In this document: positions 1 to 9,357 of the stretch, in pieces
How the letters are laid out: the number at the start of each line of letters is the position of its first letter
Numbering within the stretch: position 1 is the stretch's first letter
Assembly (NCBI RefSeq): GCF_000577275.2
Contig: NZ_HG916852.1
Location: forward strand, 2,421,001 to 2,485,000
Direction: 5' to 3'
Source: Rhizobium favelukesii
GTDB lineage: Bacteria > Pseudomonadota > Alphaproteobacteria > Rhizobiales > Rhizobiaceae
DNA: 64,000 bases
Program-made: the position numbers and the translations under genes
The notes under the pieces: model-generated
What the model saw: only the letters and a program-made list of their open reading frames with translations
Told to the model about the DNA's origin: nothing
The model's database searches: none

Positions 1-494
1 GCGATACGCTGACGATCCAGCTGAAGAATGGCCCGGTCGTAATCCAGCTTATGCCGGAGGTCGCGCCGAAGCATGTCGCCCAGATCGAGGCGCTTGCTAA
101 GAAGGGCGAGTATGACAACGTTGCCTTCCATCGCGTCATCGAAGGCTTCATGGCCCAGACCGGCGACGTGAAGTTTGGCAACATGGAAAAGGGCTTCGAT
201 GCAAGCCTCGCCGGTACCGGCGGGTCCGATATGCCTGATCTGCCGGCCGAATTCTCGAAGACGCCTTTCGTTCGCGGTACGGTCGGCATGGCCCGTTCGC
301 AGGATCCGAACTCGGCAAATTCTCAGTTCTTCATCATGTTCGCTGACGGTTCTTTCCTCAACGGCCAATACACGGTCGTCGGTAAGGTCGTTTCCGGCAT
401 GGAGAACGTCGACAAGATCAAGCGCGGCGAAGGCCAGAATGGCGAAGTCAGCAATCCCGACCGGATGATCAAGGTCACTGTCGGCAAGAAATAA
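1..494 (+). CDS. ppiA: Peptidyl-prolyl cis-trans isomerase, cyclophilin type (5' truncated by window)
   Basis: Cyclophilin-type prolyl isomerase, which speeds cis-trans isomerisation of Xaa-Pro bonds during protein folding. The reading frame is already open at base 3, so the start and any signal peptide lie outside the window; the first ATG inside (51) is internal to the fold. Visible family motifs are FHRVIEGFMAQTGD and the active-site stretch around GMARSQDPNSANSQFFIM. It ends with TAA at 492. A second cyclophilin starts 26 bases downstream, so the two probably form a tandem duplicated pair in one transcript. Whether this copy is periplasmic (PpiA) or cytoplasmic cannot be told without the N-terminus. 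Confidence 0.9.
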   Translation, partial: DTLTIQLKNGPVVIQLMPEVAPKHVAQIEALAKKGEYDNVAFHRVIEGFMAQTGDVKFGNMEKGFDASLAGTGGSDMPDLPAEFSKTPFVRGTVGMARSQDPNSANSQFFIMFADGSFLNGQYTVVGKVVSGMENVDKIKRGEGQNGEVSNPDRMIKVTVGKK

Positions 495-520
495 GCGTCA
501 AGACACATAGGAGAAGAAGA

Positions 521-1030
521 ATGGCCGAGATCAAGGACCCCGAAAACACCGTCATCCTGGAAACCACCAAGGGCAACGTTGTCATCCAGCTGCTGCCGGA
601 AGTGGCACCGGAACACGTCGCCCGCATCAAGGAACTCGCTCGCGAGAAGGCCTATGACGGCGTCGTCTTCCATCGCGTCATCAACGACTTCATGGCGCAG
701 ACCGGCGACGTCAAGTTCGGCAAGAAGGGCGGCGATAGCTTCAACCCCAGCCGCGCCGGCATGGGCGGTTCTGAGAAGCCCGACCTCAAGGCGGAGTTCT
801 CGGCGGTCAGCCACGTTCGCGGTACGTGCTCGATGGCACGCTCGCAGAATCCGAACTCGGCAAACTCGCAGTTCTTCATCTGCTTCACGGACGCTCCGTG
901 GCTGAACAAACAGTACTCCGTCTGGGGCCAGGTCATCGAAGGCATGGATAACGTCGACAAGATCAAGAAGGGCGAGCCGGTTGTCGATCCGGACTCGATT
1001 GTCTCGATGCGGGTTGCCGCTGACGTCTGA
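521..1030 (+). CDS. ppiB: Peptidyl-prolyl cis-trans isomerase, cyclophilin type
   Basis: Complete 169-residue cyclophilin. It has no signal peptide, so it is probably the cytoplasmic PpiB-type enzyme. The core motifs FHRVINDFMAQTGD and SMARSQNPNSANSQFFI are intact. The ATG at 521 is preceded by a purine-rich AGGAGAAGAAG ribosome site, which decides the start. The protein closely resembles the partial cyclophilin just upstream, pointing to a tandem duplication. A strong inverted repeat follows the stop, so the pair probably ends transcription there and queA has its own or read-through expression. Confidence 0.93.
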   Translation: MAEIKDPENTVILETTKGNVVIQLLPEVAPEHVARIKELAREKAYDGVVFHRVINDFMAQTGDVKFGKKGGDSFNPSRAGMGGSEKPDLKAEFSAVSHVRGTCSMARSQNPNSANSQFFICFTDAPWLNKQYSVWGQVIEGMDNVDKIKKGEPVVDPDSIVSMRVAADV

Positions 1031-1045
1031 TTGTGATTTTTGCTG

Positions 1046-1083
1046 AAACCCGCCGTTGCGCGAAAGCGTGGGGCGGGTTTCGC
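1046..1083 (+). terminator. Rho-independent terminator-like hairpin after ppiB
   Basis: AAACCCGCC (1046-1054) pairs with GGCGGGTTT (1072-1080) around a GC-rich loop, followed by a short T-containing tail. It lies between the ppiB stop and the queA start. Confidence 0.6.
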
Positions 1084-1101
1084 TTTGCCCGGATTTGAGT
1101 G

Positions 1102-2184
1102 ATGCGCGTAGACCTCTTTGATTTCGACCTGCCGGACGAGCGGATTGCGCTGCGGCCTGCCGACCCGCGCGACAGTGCGCGCCTGCTCGTCGTGGATCCG
1201 GCCGGCGAGGTACAGCTGTCCGACCATCGCATCAGCGATCTGCCCGATTTCCTGAGGGCAGGGGACGCGCTCGTCTTCAACGACACCAAGGTGATCCCAG
1301 CACAGCTCGAGGGCGTCCGCCATCGCGAAGGCGCCGGCGGTCAACAGGTTTCGGCGACGCTGCACATGCGCATCGGCGCCGGCCGCTGGAAAGCCTTCGC
1401 GAAGCCGGGCAAGCGCATCAAGATCGGCGATCGCATCTCCTTCGGCCATGATGGCAACAGCTGCCTGCTCGGCAAGCTTGAGTGCACCGTCGAGGAGAAG
1501 AGCGAGGGCGGCGAAGTGACGCTCGCCTTTGATCTATCCGGGCCGATGCTCGACGAGGCCATCCATTCCGTCGGACATATTCCGTTGCCACCCTATATCG
1601 CTGCCAAGCGCGCCGAGGATGAGCGCGATCGCGTCGACTATCAGACGATTTATGCTCGCGAGGAGGGCGCAGTGGCCGCTCCCACGGCCGGCCTGCACTT
1701 CACGCCCGCGCTTTTCGAAGCCATCGACAAATCAGGTGTCGAGCGGCATTTCGTGACTCTGCATGTCGGCGCCGGCACCTTCCTGCCGGTTAAGGCCGAC
1801 GACACCGACGAACACAAGATGCATCTGGAAAGCGGCTATGTCAGCGCCGAGACGGCGGCAAGCCTCAATGCCGTCAGGGCGAGGGGCGGGCGCATCGTCT
1901 GCGTCGGCACCACATCGCTGCGGCTGATCGAAAGTGCTGCGCAGGAAAACGGCGAGATCCGCGCTTGGGCCGGCGCCACGGGCATCTTCATCACGCCGGG
2001 CTACCGCTTCAAGGCGGTTGACATGCTGATGACGAACTTCCATTTGCCTCGCTCGACGCTGTTTATGCTTGTTTCGGCCTTTGCCGGCTTCGAGACCATG
2101 CATGCGGCCTACCGGCACGCGATTTCGACAGGCTACCGCTTTTATTCCTATGGCGACTCCAGCCTTCTTTTCCGGAAAGACTAG
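1102..2184 (+). CDS. queA: S-adenosylmethionine:tRNA ribosyltransferase-isomerase
   Basis: QueA transfers and isomerises the ribosyl part of SAM onto preQ1 at tRNA position 34, giving epoxyqueuosine. The 360-residue length and N-terminal [19 protein letters not shown] are typical, as are TAGLHFT and [11 protein letters not shown] in the middle and [12 protein letters not shown] near the C-terminus. A GTG at 1099 is in frame, but the ATG at 1102 gives the canonical N-terminus. The stop at 2182-2184 is directly followed by the ATG of tgt, so the two queuosine genes are translationally linked; in the pathway TGT acts before QueA. Confidence 0.95.
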   Translation: MRVDLFDFDLPDERIALRPADPRDSARLLVVDPAGEVQLSDHRISDLPDFLRAGDALVFNDTKVIPAQLEGVRHREGAGGQQVSATLHMRIGAGRWKAFAKPGKRIKIGDRISFGHDGNSCLLGKLECTVEEKSEGGEVTLAFDLSGPMLDEAIHSVGHIPLPPYIAAKRAEDERDRVDYQTIYAREEGAVAAPTAGLHFTPALFEAIDKSGVERHFVTLHVGAGTFLPVKADDTDEHKMHLESGYVSAETAASLNAVRARGGRIVCVGTTSLRLIESAAQENGEIRAWAGATGIFITPGYRFKAVDMLMTNFHLPRSTLFMLVSAFAGFETMHAAYRHAISTGYRFYSYGDSSLLFRKD

Positions 2185-3315
2185 ATGACCGAGAACTTCC
2201 AGTTCACCCTCAAGAAGACCGATGCAGGTGCCCGACTGGGCGAAGTCTCGATGCCGCGCGGCACGGTCCGTACCCCTGCCTTCATGCCCGTTGGCACCGT
2301 CGGCACGGTCAAGGCGATGTATCTCGACCAAGTTCGCGAAACGGGCGCCGACATCATCCTCGGTAATACCTACCATCTCATGCTGCGCCCGACGGCCGAG
2401 CGTGTGGCTCGCCTCGGCGGCCTTCATAAGCTTATCCGTTGGGAGCATCCGATCCTGACTGATTCAGGTGGGTTCCAGGTGATGTCGCTCTCCGGTCTGC
2501 GCAAGCTCGACGAGCAGGGGGTGACTTTCAAGTCGCACGTCGACGGCAGCCTGCATCACATGTCGCCGGAGCGCTCGATCGAGATCCAGGGACTGCTCGG
2601 TTCCGATATTCAGATGCAGCTCGACGAATGCGTCGCGTTGCCGGCCGAGCCGCGCGAGATCGAGCGCGCCATGGAGCTTTCGCTGCGCTGGGCCGAACGA
2701 TGCAAGGTCGCCTTCGGTAACCAGCCGGGCAAGGCTATGTTCGGCATCGTGCAGGGCGGGGATGTACCCTCGCTGCGGATCCGTTCCGCCGAAGCGCTGA
2801 GTGAACTCGATCTCAAGGGCTATGCGGTCGGAGGCCTCGCCGTCGGTGAACCGCAGGACGTCATGCTGAAGATGCTTGAGGAGACGCTGCCAGTTCTGCC
2901 GACAGAGAAGCCGCGCTATCTCATGGGCGTCGGCACGCCTGATGACATCCTGAAGTCCGTCGCGCGCGGCATCGACATGTTCGACTGCGTGATGCCGACC
3001 CGCTCCGGCCGGCACGGGCTTGCCTTCACCCGCCGAGGCAAAGTCAACATCCGAAATGCCCGCCACGCCGAGGATATGCGCCCGCTCGACGACCAGTCGA
3101 ACTGCCCGGCCTCGCGCGACTACTCGCGCGCCTATCTGCATCATCTCGTCCGCGCCAACGAGGCGCTCGGCGGCATGCTGCTCTCCTGGCATAATCTTGC
3201 CTACTATCAGGAACTGATGCAGGGCATCCGTAAGGCCATTGCCGAAGGGCGCTTTGCCGACTTCATGGCGGAAACGCAGGAAGAATGGGCGAGGGGTGAC
3301 CTGGAGCCCGTCTGA
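2185..3315 (+). CDS. tgt: Queuine (preQ1) tRNA-guanine transglycosylase
   Basis: TGT exchanges guanine-34 of GUN-anticodon tRNAs for preQ1. The 376-residue TIM-barrel protein has the expected landmarks: the [10 protein letters not shown] loop, MQLDECV carrying a catalytic-type Asp, [15 protein letters not shown] and FDCVMPTR. The ATG at 2185 abuts the queA stop. Oddity: the C-terminal zinc site, classically CxCxxC plus a later His, here reads SNCPAS (about residues 311-316), so only one of the three cysteines is left, although SWHN keeps the His. I recall other rhizobial TGTs with a weakened motif, but this is memory rather than a check. Confidence 0.95.
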   Translation: MTENFQFTLKKTDAGARLGEVSMPRGTVRTPAFMPVGTVGTVKAMYLDQVRETGADIILGNTYHLMLRPTAERVARLGGLHKLIRWEHPILTDSGGFQVMSLSGLRKLDEQGVTFKSHVDGSLHHMSPERSIEIQGLLGSDIQMQLDECVALPAEPREIERAMELSLRWAERCKVAFGNQPGKAMFGIVQGGDVPSLRIRSAEALSELDLKGYAVGGLAVGEPQDVMLKMLEETLPVLPTEKPRYLMGVGTPDDILKSVARGIDMFDCVMPTRSGRHGLAFTRRGKVNIRNARHAEDMRPLDDQSNCPASRDYSRAYLHHLVRANEALGGMLLSWHNLAYYQELMQGIRKAIAEGRFADFMAETQEEWARGDLEPV

Positions 3316-3373
3316 GACCGGATAGGCTCGCGGCGAAGGCATCATGGCGCACCGCAAGCCGCCTCACCGCCGC

Positions 3374-3802
3374 TCAGATGCCTTTGCTCTCGGTGTTCGG
3401 CACGATATGGACGCCGTTGATCTTGTAGCTTCCGTCGGGTTGACGCGCGATCTGGTAGATTGCGGTCCAATCCTTGCCGTCGCGGCCTGATATCAGAACC
3501 TCGTGGTAGATCATTGCGCCGTTGTCGATCGAGCGGCTGCGCCCGAAGGCATAGTTGCCTGGGTGATAGACCGGCTCGTAACTCTTCTTGACCATGGCGA
3601 AGAAGACATTCTTGTCGGGATAGATCGCCTTGATCCCAGGCGCGGCGTAGGAATAGGCCGCGTCGACGTCGTCGTTCAGGAACGCTTTGATCTGCGCCTC
3701 GATCATCGCGCGGGTCGTGTCGATCGGGTCCTCGGCGCGAGCGGTTGCGACAAGAGCGAGGAACGCGGCACACAGAATGAAAACTGCGAGAAAGGCGCGC
3801 AT
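3374..3802 (-). CDS. Exported DUF4864-family protein
   Basis: A 142-residue protein with a clear Sec signal peptide (hydrophobic run from about residue 4, cleavage after ATARA) followed by a compact domain with DDVDAAYSYAAPGIK and YEPVYHPGNYAFG, the pattern I associate with DUF4864, a small cystatin/NTF2-like periplasmic family of unknown function. It is convergent with tgt and stands alone. The ISNCY transposase relic ends only about 20 bases upstream of its start, so its native promoter region may have been replaced. The function is unknown. Confidence 0.75.
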   Translation of the reverse strand: MRAFLAVFILCAAFLALVATARAEDPIDTTRAMIEAQIKAFLNDDVDAAYSYAAPGIKAIYPDKNVFFAMVKKSYEPVYHPGNYAFGRSRSIDNGAMIYHEVLISGRDGKDWTAIYQIARQPDGSYKINGVHIVPNTESKGI

Positions 3803-3821
3803 GGCAACGGCTCCGGCTGTC

Positions 3822-4268
3822 CTAGAGAACTCTAGGGCAGTCTACGCGCAAAGAAAGAGCATAGATCAGCAAGCGGGCGCGCTTCTTACGCTCGCGTCGC
3901 GAGACCCATATGCCGGCCTCTGTCATCCATTGCCGCAGCGTCTCCTTAGCGACCGAAATATGATGCAGTTCAATCAGCTTCTCGCGCGCTAGTGTCGGAC
4001 CGAAATCCGGATAGCGGTCGCGGATCAGATCCAGCGCCGCATTGCGAAACTCCTCGCTGTGGCGCCGGTTGCTCGGCTGCGATCGCTTCTTCGAAACGAG
4101 GCCAGCTGGACCATCCCGGTCATAGGCCTGTAGTAGCCGATGGACCTGACTTCGACTAAGCGCGAGCAGCTCGGCGGCCTGGACGACGCTCAGGCGTTCA
4201 TCACGGATCTTCTGAATGACTTCGAGGCGATGCAATTCTTTCTGCGACATGGTGATCATAAAGGACAT
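3822..4268 (-). pseudogene. ISNCY (IS1202-group) transposase, N-terminal relic
   Basis: The first ~130 residues match the helix-turn-helix half of ISNCY/IS1202-type transposases: KIRDERLSVVQAAELLALSRSQVHRLL, then TLRQWMTEAGIWVSRRERKKR. Family members continue for some 300 residues into a DDE integrase core that is absent here. The frame instead runs into unrelated sequence and stops at 3822. The likely element edge with TGTCGCAT repeats lies at about 4365-4395, directly before the IS30. It is a truncated, inactive relic. Confidence 0.75.
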
Positions 4269-4418
4269 GACGACTCCGACCGCTCATGGTCTCGACCAGG
4301 CTGAAGATCGTCATCCTTGCTCCCAACGTTGGCTTTGACCAGCGCGTCGAGAGGCAAGACTGTCGCATCTCTAACTGGCCCAACTGTCGCATTACTAAAT
4401 AGCCCTGGAGAAGCTAAC

Positions 4419-5506
4419 CCAAGTGCATCATGCCTGTTTTGCAGGATAGGGGATCACCCATCTTCGCGCAAATGCGCCATAAACACCTCGGTTGGCGTCC
4501 TGTATCCGAGGCATTTGCGCGGTTGATCGTTGATATGGCGCGTCAGATGGAGAAGGTCGCGTTGCGACACAATTGCCAGATCTGTGGTACCTGGCAGGTA
4601 GCGTCGAATGCGCTTGTTGGTGTTCTCGACGGTCCCTTTTTGCCAAGGCGCACTTGGGTCGCAAAACCAACTGCACGCACCGATCCCTTCTTCCAAAGCC
4701 CTGAACCCGGCAAACTCGGTACCGCGATCAAAGGTGAAGCTCTGACGCGCGTAGGCCGGTAAGGGAGAAAACGCTTTGATGATCTTGTCCATGATCGGGC
4801 GCGAGTGCCGGCTCGGATTCTTGATGAGAACAGTATAGCGGCTCTTGCGCTCGACGAGGGAGGTGACATTGGCATGGCCGAGTGGACGTTCGAAGATGAG
4901 GAGGTCGCCCTCCCAATGCCCAAACTGCGATCTATCTCCAATAAAATCAGGCCGTTGGGATATGCGGTGCGTGGCTGGAAACGCACCGTCCCGCGGCTTC
5001 CTGGAGCGCAGTGGACGACGTTTGCGGCGCGCTTCTGGCAGATACTGATAGAGACCAAGCCCATAATCTTCCTTGCTGTAGATGAAGCGATAGATTGTCT
5101 CCTTGCAAACGCGAACACGACTGACGCCGTCCGACAGCAGGCGTCCGGCAATCTGTTCGGGGGACCAGCGAGCTTCCAACTGGTTGATGATCTCTGTTCG
5201 CAAATTCGGGTGACGCCGCAGCTTTTTCAGCCGGCGACGTCGGTCCTGCGCAATGTCGTTCGCAACCGTGCTGTAGTAGCCGTCGTAGTCCGGCAGTTCA
5301 CGATCGCGAAACGTGTTGCGCTTGATCTCGCGGTAAATCGTCGAGCGATGACGGCCAAGCCGACGTGCCATCTCGCTTACCGGAACTTTTGCCGCCACCA
5401 AGTGATGCAGGCGTCGGCGATCGGCGAGGGTGATCTGCGTATAGCATCCAGACATGCCAAAATCTCCATAGTGAAGCCATTGTAATCATTGGCATGTCGC
5501 ACTTGG
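4419..5506. mobile_element. IS30-family insertion sequence
   Basis: A complete transposase gene is bracketed by 16-base inverted repeats: CCAAGTGCATCATGCC at 4419-4434 and the complement of GGCATGTCGCACTTGG at 5491-5506, 14 of 16 identical. True ends may lie a few bases outside; I see no certain target duplication. The element separates the ISNCY relic from the stretch upstream of the MBL hydrolase. Confidence 0.8.
4454..5455 (-). CDS. IS30-family transposase
   Basis: Full-length 333-residue IS30 transposase. The N-terminal HTH (LADRRRLHHLVAAKVPVSEMARRLGRHRSTIYREIKRN) binds the ends. The DDE core shows HWEGDLL, TFDRGTEF and the terminal E motif in PWQKGTVENTNKRIRRYLP. The frame is unbroken, so the enzyme looks active. 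It occupies nearly the whole element, as usual for this family. Confidence 0.93.
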   Translation of the reverse strand: MSGCYTQITLADRRRLHHLVAAKVPVSEMARRLGRHRSTIYREIKRNTFRDRELPDYDGYYSTVANDIAQDRRRRLKKLRRHPNLRTEIINQLEARWSPEQIAGRLLSDGVSRVRVCKETIYRFIYSKEDYGLGLYQYLPEARRKRRPLRSRKPRDGAFPATHRISQRPDFIGDRSQFGHWEGDLLIFERPLGHANVTSLVERKSRYTVLIKNPSRHSRPIMDKIIKAFSPLPAYARQSFTFDRGTEFAGFRALEEGIGACSWFCDPSAPWQKGTVENTNKRIRRYLPGTTDLAIVSQRDLLHLTRHINDQPRKCLGYRTPTEVFMAHLREDG

Positions 5507-5514
5507 AAATAGAA

Positions 5515-5883
5515 TGTACCCCCTTACATTCATAAATCGGATAAGATAGATTATGGAACTTCTGAGCCATTTTGTATTTGTTGCATTTGTTGCGTTTTCT
5601 TAAAATGGCCTGTTATGGGATCGTTTGAAGTCCATTCTGGCGTTGCGTTTGTGGGGCTCGCGGACCGCGGACACATGTGATGTCGAACATGTCGCGAGGC
5701 TGCTAGTTTCCTAGACGCCGCACGGCTTCTGGCCGGCCCGGACAGTACCGCGGATTTCGCCTTCCATGTCGAAGCGCTGTCCTCGAGCATCTGGTTCGAG
5801 ATGTCACAAGGCTTACATCTCGGTTACCTCGTAGCGGCGCCTTCGCACCGCTCGTCCGACCTACTCCTCAGCGACTCGTGGCA
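5515..5883. other. Gene-free stretch, possible decayed coding remnant
   Basis: No convincing complete gene. On the plus strand at about 5697-5890 an open frame reads protein-like (SFLDAARLLAGPDSTADFAFHVEALSS) but has no start and is cut by a stop on its 5' side, suggesting a remnant displaced by the adjacent IS elements. I cannot name the parent protein. Confidence 0.3.
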
Positions 5884-6774
5884 TCATGATCGCGGCCGTA
5901 TGATGGACGCGGCCACGCCAGTTGATGTGAAATCTTGCGGGGCGTCAGGCGTTGCGAGTTCCGCCAGTTCGACATCGAAGCTCATCTGGTCGTAAGCCGG
6001 AACGACATGGTCCGGCGTTTCGGCCATAACCGTGTCGTAGTCGAGCGGCGTATGCATATGGGTCAGGATCGCCCGCTTCGGCCTCAGGCGATCGATCCAG
6101 TCGAGCGACTGCTCGAGTGATAGGTGGCTCGGGTGATAACGGTATTGCAAGGCATCGATGATGAGAACGTCGAGTTCCTGAAGCTTTTCGACAGTTTCAG
6201 GTGGAAAGTCACTGATATCACTGCAATAAGCGACATTGCCGACACGAATGCCGAGCGAGTGAATGTCGCCGTGCTGCTGCAGGTGCGGCCAGATGGAGAT
6301 GGTTCCACCCGCGCCGCTGATCCGCAGCGGCACGTCGAGGCTTTCGATAACTTTCGCTTCGACGATCGGCGGATAGTTACTGCCGGGCGGCGTTTCGATG
6401 CAATAACCGAAACCCTGTCGAATGCGGTCCATGGTATCCGGCGTCGCGTGGATCGGAACCCGCTGCTGCGCGCCGTAGAAGTAGCCGCGTAGATCGTCGA
6501 GGCCATGAATGTGATCAGCATGCGCATGCGTATAGAGGACGGCGTCGATATGAGTGACGCGCGCGGCGATCATCTGCTCGCGAAAGTCCGGCCCTGTGTC
6601 GACAACGACGGTCGTGACGCCACCATTGTCGTCAAATTGCTGTACCATGAACGCCGCGCGGGTACGCCGGTTTTTCGGATTGGTTGGATCGCAGGCCCCC
6701 CAATCGCCGGTGATGCGCGGAACGCCGGGCGACGACGAACAGCCGAGAATGGTGAAACGCCGTCTGTAACCCAC
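5884..6774 (-). CDS. MBL-fold metallo-hydrolase (PhnP-like)
   Basis: A 296-residue beta-lactamase-fold hydrolase. The metal motif THAHADHIHGLDD (HxHxDH) is intact, followed by YCSDISDF and the late His in ILTHMHTPL. The fold resembles PhnP/RNase Z-type phosphodiesterases; the substrate is unknown. I start at the GTG at 6774 (reading VGYRRRFTILGCSSSPGVP), four bases after the tatD stop; a longer frame exists but overlaps tatD. It is the last gene of metG-tatD-MBL, an arrangement I recall as common in alphaproteobacteria. Confidence 0.85.
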   Translation of the reverse strand: MGYRRRFTILGCSSSPGVPRITGDWGACDPTNPKNRRTRAAFMVQQFDDNGGVTTVVVDTGPDFREQMIAARVTHIDAVLYTHAHADHIHGLDDLRGYFYGAQQRVPIHATPDTMDRIRQGFGYCIETPPGSNYPPIVEAKVIESLDVPLRISGAGGTISIWPHLQQHGDIHSLGIRVGNVAYCSDISDFPPETVEKLQELDVLIIDALQYRYHPSHLSLEQSLDWIDRLRPKRAILTHMHTPLDYDTVMAETPDHVVPAYDQMSFDVELAELATPDAPQDFTSTGVAASIIRPRS

Positions 6775-6778
6775 GCTG

Positions 6779-7561
6779 TCAGATCCTCGGCATCTTTGAG
6801 AAAATGCGGAATGCGTTTTCCGTCGTGATCCGTGCCATCTCGGCATAGCTGAGGCCGAGCGTCTCGGCCAGAACCTCGGCCGTGTTCACGACATAGGACG
6901 GCTCATTGCGCTTGCCGCGCCAGCGCTTCGGCGCGAGGTAGGGCGCATCGGTCTCGACAAGCAGGCGATCGTGCGGGACCGTCTTGGCAACGTCGCGAAG
7001 CTCCTCCGACTTCGGGAAGGTCAGGATGCCGGAAAAGGAGACGTAGCCGCCGAGTTCAACGCCGACCCTTGCGAGTTCGGCGCCCGACGAGAAGCAGTGA
7101 AGGATGAACGGGAACGCCCCCCTGCCCGTTTCCTCGGTCAGGATCGCCGCCATGTCTTCGTCGGCGCTGCGGCTATGGATGACCAGCGGGAGCTGCGTCT
7201 CGCGCGATGCGTCGATGTGGCGCCGCAATCCGGTCTTCTGGTCTTCCGGTTTCTGCGTGTCGTAGAAATAGTCGAGACCGGCTTCACCGATCGCCACGAT
7301 CTTCTCATGGGCGTTGGCCAGCCGCACGAGATCGTCCGTCTGGATATCGAGCTCGTCGCCGGCGTTGTTCGGATGGGTGCCTACGGAGCAGAAGACCGAC
7401 GGATATTTCTCAGTGATGGCGAGCAGTCCGTCGAGCTTGCGCACGCGTGTCGAAATCGTCACCATCTGCTTGACGCCAGCATCGTGAGCGCGCTTGACGA
7501 TCTCGTCGCGCTCCTCCTCGAAGTCGGCGAAATCAAGATGGCAATGCGTATCGATCAGCAT
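6779..7561 (-). CDS. tatD: TatD-family metal-dependent hydrolase (3'-5' DNase type)
   Basis: A 260-residue TatD-family TIM-barrel nuclease. Metal ligands are visible in LIDTHCHLDF near the N-terminus, GEAGLDYFYD, LVIHSRSADED, FILHCFSSG and LVETDAPYLAP. The ATG at 7561 is chosen because MLIDTHCHLD is the standard start; the longer frame reads back into metG. It begins 7 bases after the metG stop and is followed 4 bases later by the MBL gene, so one transcript is likely. Confidence 0.92.
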   Translation of the reverse strand: MLIDTHCHLDFADFEEERDEIVKRAHDAGVKQMVTISTRVRKLDGLLAITEKYPSVFCSVGTHPNNAGDELDIQTDDLVRLANAHEKIVAIGEAGLDYFYDTQKPEDQKTGLRRHIDASRETQLPLVIHSRSADEDMAAILTEETGRGAFPFILHCFSSGAELARVGVELGGYVSFSGILTFPKSEELRDVAKTVPHDRLLVETDAPYLAPKRWRGKRNEPSYVVNTAEVLAETLGLSYAEMARITTENAFRIFSKMPRI

Positions 7562-7568
7562 GACGTCC

Positions 7569-9119
7569 TCACGCTTCCGGCGCGATGTAACGCGGGAAGA
7601 CCGGCTTCGGTGCTTCGAGCGGCGTGCCGACGACAAGGCGACCTGCTTCGCCGAGTGCCCCGAAGTCGCGCCTGTCCGCAGGCGCCGCGACGAGATCCAG
7701 AAGCTTGCCCGCAGATCCCGGCATAAAGGGCTGCAGCAGGATCGCGATCTGGCGAACGACCTCGGCGGTCACGTAGAGCACGGTGCCCATGCGCGCCGGA
7801 TCTGTTTTCTTCAGCGCCCAGGGTTCCTGACCTGCGAAATAGCGATCGGTCTCCGAGACGACTGCTATGATCGAGGCCAGCGCGCGATGAATGAGCTGCT
7901 TGCCCATATCGTCGCGCGTCGAAGCGAGCAGCGCATCAGCCTGCGCCAGCATGGTCCTGTCTTCATCCGTCAGCGGACCGCATTCCGGGATCTTGCCGTC
8001 GCAATTCTTGACGATCATCGACAGCGAGCGGCTGGCGAGGTTTCCGATGCCGTTGGCGAGGTCGGAATTGATGCGGGTGCCGATCGCCTCTTCGCTGTAG
8101 CTGCCGTCCTGGCCGAAGGAAACTTCGCGCAGGAAGAAGTAGCGCACCTGATCGAGGCCAAAATGATTCACCAGATTGACCGGATCGACGACGTTGCCGA
8201 GCGACTTCGACATCTTCTCGCCCTTGTTGAGCAAGAAGCCGTGCGCGAAGACGCGCTTCGGCAGCGGCAGCTTCGCCGACATCAGAAAGGCCGGCCAGTA
8301 GACCGCGTGGAAGCGGATGATGTCCTTGCCGATGATGTGAACGTCCGCCGGCCAGTACTTCGCCCGGGGGCCGTTCTTGTTTTCGATGTATCCGGTCGCG
8401 GTGATGTAGTTGGTCAGGGCGTCGACCCAGACATACATGACATGTGACGGATCGTCCGGTACCTTGATGCCCCAATCGAAGGTCGTGCGCGAGATCGAGA
8501 GATCCTTGAGCCCTGACTTGACGAAAGAGATGACCTCGTTGCGGCGCTCGGCCGGCCCGATGAAATCCGGGTTGGCTTCATAGTGCGCCAGCAGCTTGTC
8601 CTGATACTCCGAAAGCTTGAAGAAGTAGCTTGCCTCTTCCACCCATTCGACAGGCGTGCCTTGCGGTCCGTAGCGCACGCCATCGGCGCGCAGTTCGGTC
8701 TCGTTTTCCTGATAGTAAGCCTCGTCGCGAACCGCGTACCAACCTGCATAAGAATCTTTGTAGATGTCGCCGTTCTCGGCCATCAGGTTCCAGATCTCAC
8801 GCGAAGTCTCGTGATGACGCTCCTGCGTCGTGCGAATGAAATCGTCATTCGACGCGTTGAGAAGTTTCGCCATCGACTCGAATTCGCCGGAGTTGCGATC
8901 GGCAAGCTCCTGCGCCGAGATGCCTTCGGCGCGCGCCGTCTGCTGCATCTTCTGGCCATGCTCGTCGGTGCCCGTCAGAAAAAAGACATCCTTGCCGTCG
9001 AGGCGCTGGTAGCGCGCCATGGCATCCGTCGCGATCAGCTCGTAGGCATGGCCAATATGCGGCTTGCCGTTCGGGTAGGAAATCGCGGTGGTGATGTAGA
9101 AGGGTGTCTTGTCGGTCAT
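7569..9119 (-). CDS. metG: Methionyl-tRNA synthetase
   Basis: Class I synthetase charging tRNA-Met. At 516 residues it is the shorter type without the C-terminal EMAP-like domain. PHIGHAYE (HIGH motif, about residue 20) and [10 protein letters not shown] (KMSKS, about residue 300) are intact, as are [15 protein letters not shown] core residues. [18 protein letters not shown] fits the family start at 9119; another in-frame ATG three codons upstream (9128) is possible. It heads the metG-tatD-MBL group. Confidence 0.95.
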   Translation of the reverse strand: MTDKTPFYITTAISYPNGKPHIGHAYELIATDAMARYQRLDGKDVFFLTGTDEHGQKMQQTARAEGISAQELADRNSGEFESMAKLLNASNDDFIRTTQERHHETSREIWNLMAENGDIYKDSYAGWYAVRDEAYYQENETELRADGVRYGPQGTPVEWVEEASYFFKLSEYQDKLLAHYEANPDFIGPAERRNEVISFVKSGLKDLSISRTTFDWGIKVPDDPSHVMYVWVDALTNYITATGYIENKNGPRAKYWPADVHIIGKDIIRFHAVYWPAFLMSAKLPLPKRVFAHGFLLNKGEKMSKSLGNVVDPVNLVNHFGLDQVRYFFLREVSFGQDGSYSEEAIGTRINSDLANGIGNLASRSLSMIVKNCDGKIPECGPLTDEDRTMLAQADALLASTRDDMGKQLIHRALASIIAVVSETDRYFAGQEPWALKKTDPARMGTVLYVTAEVVRQIAILLQPFMPGSAGKLLDLVAAPADRRDFGALGEAGRLVVGTPLEAPKPVFPRYIAPEA

Positions 9120-9357
9120 GGCGGCCATTCTTGTCCGGCTTACTCTATAAAATTTGTCAGCCGCTCTTAGCGCATGTCATGGCGAAGCGAAATACCAAGT
9201 TTCGAAAGCATCGGCGATTTGCCGATCGCGGGCGTCCTGCACTTGACTCGATTTTAGGCGCATTCTACCCAAAGAAAACTCAAAGACGGGGCATCAGTGA
9301 CGTGACATCCCCAGCACTCGGCAGCATCATTTCACGCGCAGGCTCGAGGTCGACCGT
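9120..9357. other. Intergenic region between divergent metG and TSUP gene
   Basis: This 238-base gap must hold the promoters of both divergent genes. TTGACT at 9243-9248 with TACCCA 17 bases downstream is a possible sigma-70-type site reading toward the TSUP gene. An ORF across 9104-9361 is basic and low-complexity and not convincing as a protein. Confidence 0.3.

Noticed and set aside
4805..5485. A 226-codon plus-strand open frame
   Set aside because: Antisense to the IS30 transposase, no motifs.
5551..5790. A 79-codon minus-strand frame upstream of the IS30
   Set aside because: Ser/Ala/Arg-rich, no ribosome site, no family resemblance; the opposite strand looks more protein-like.
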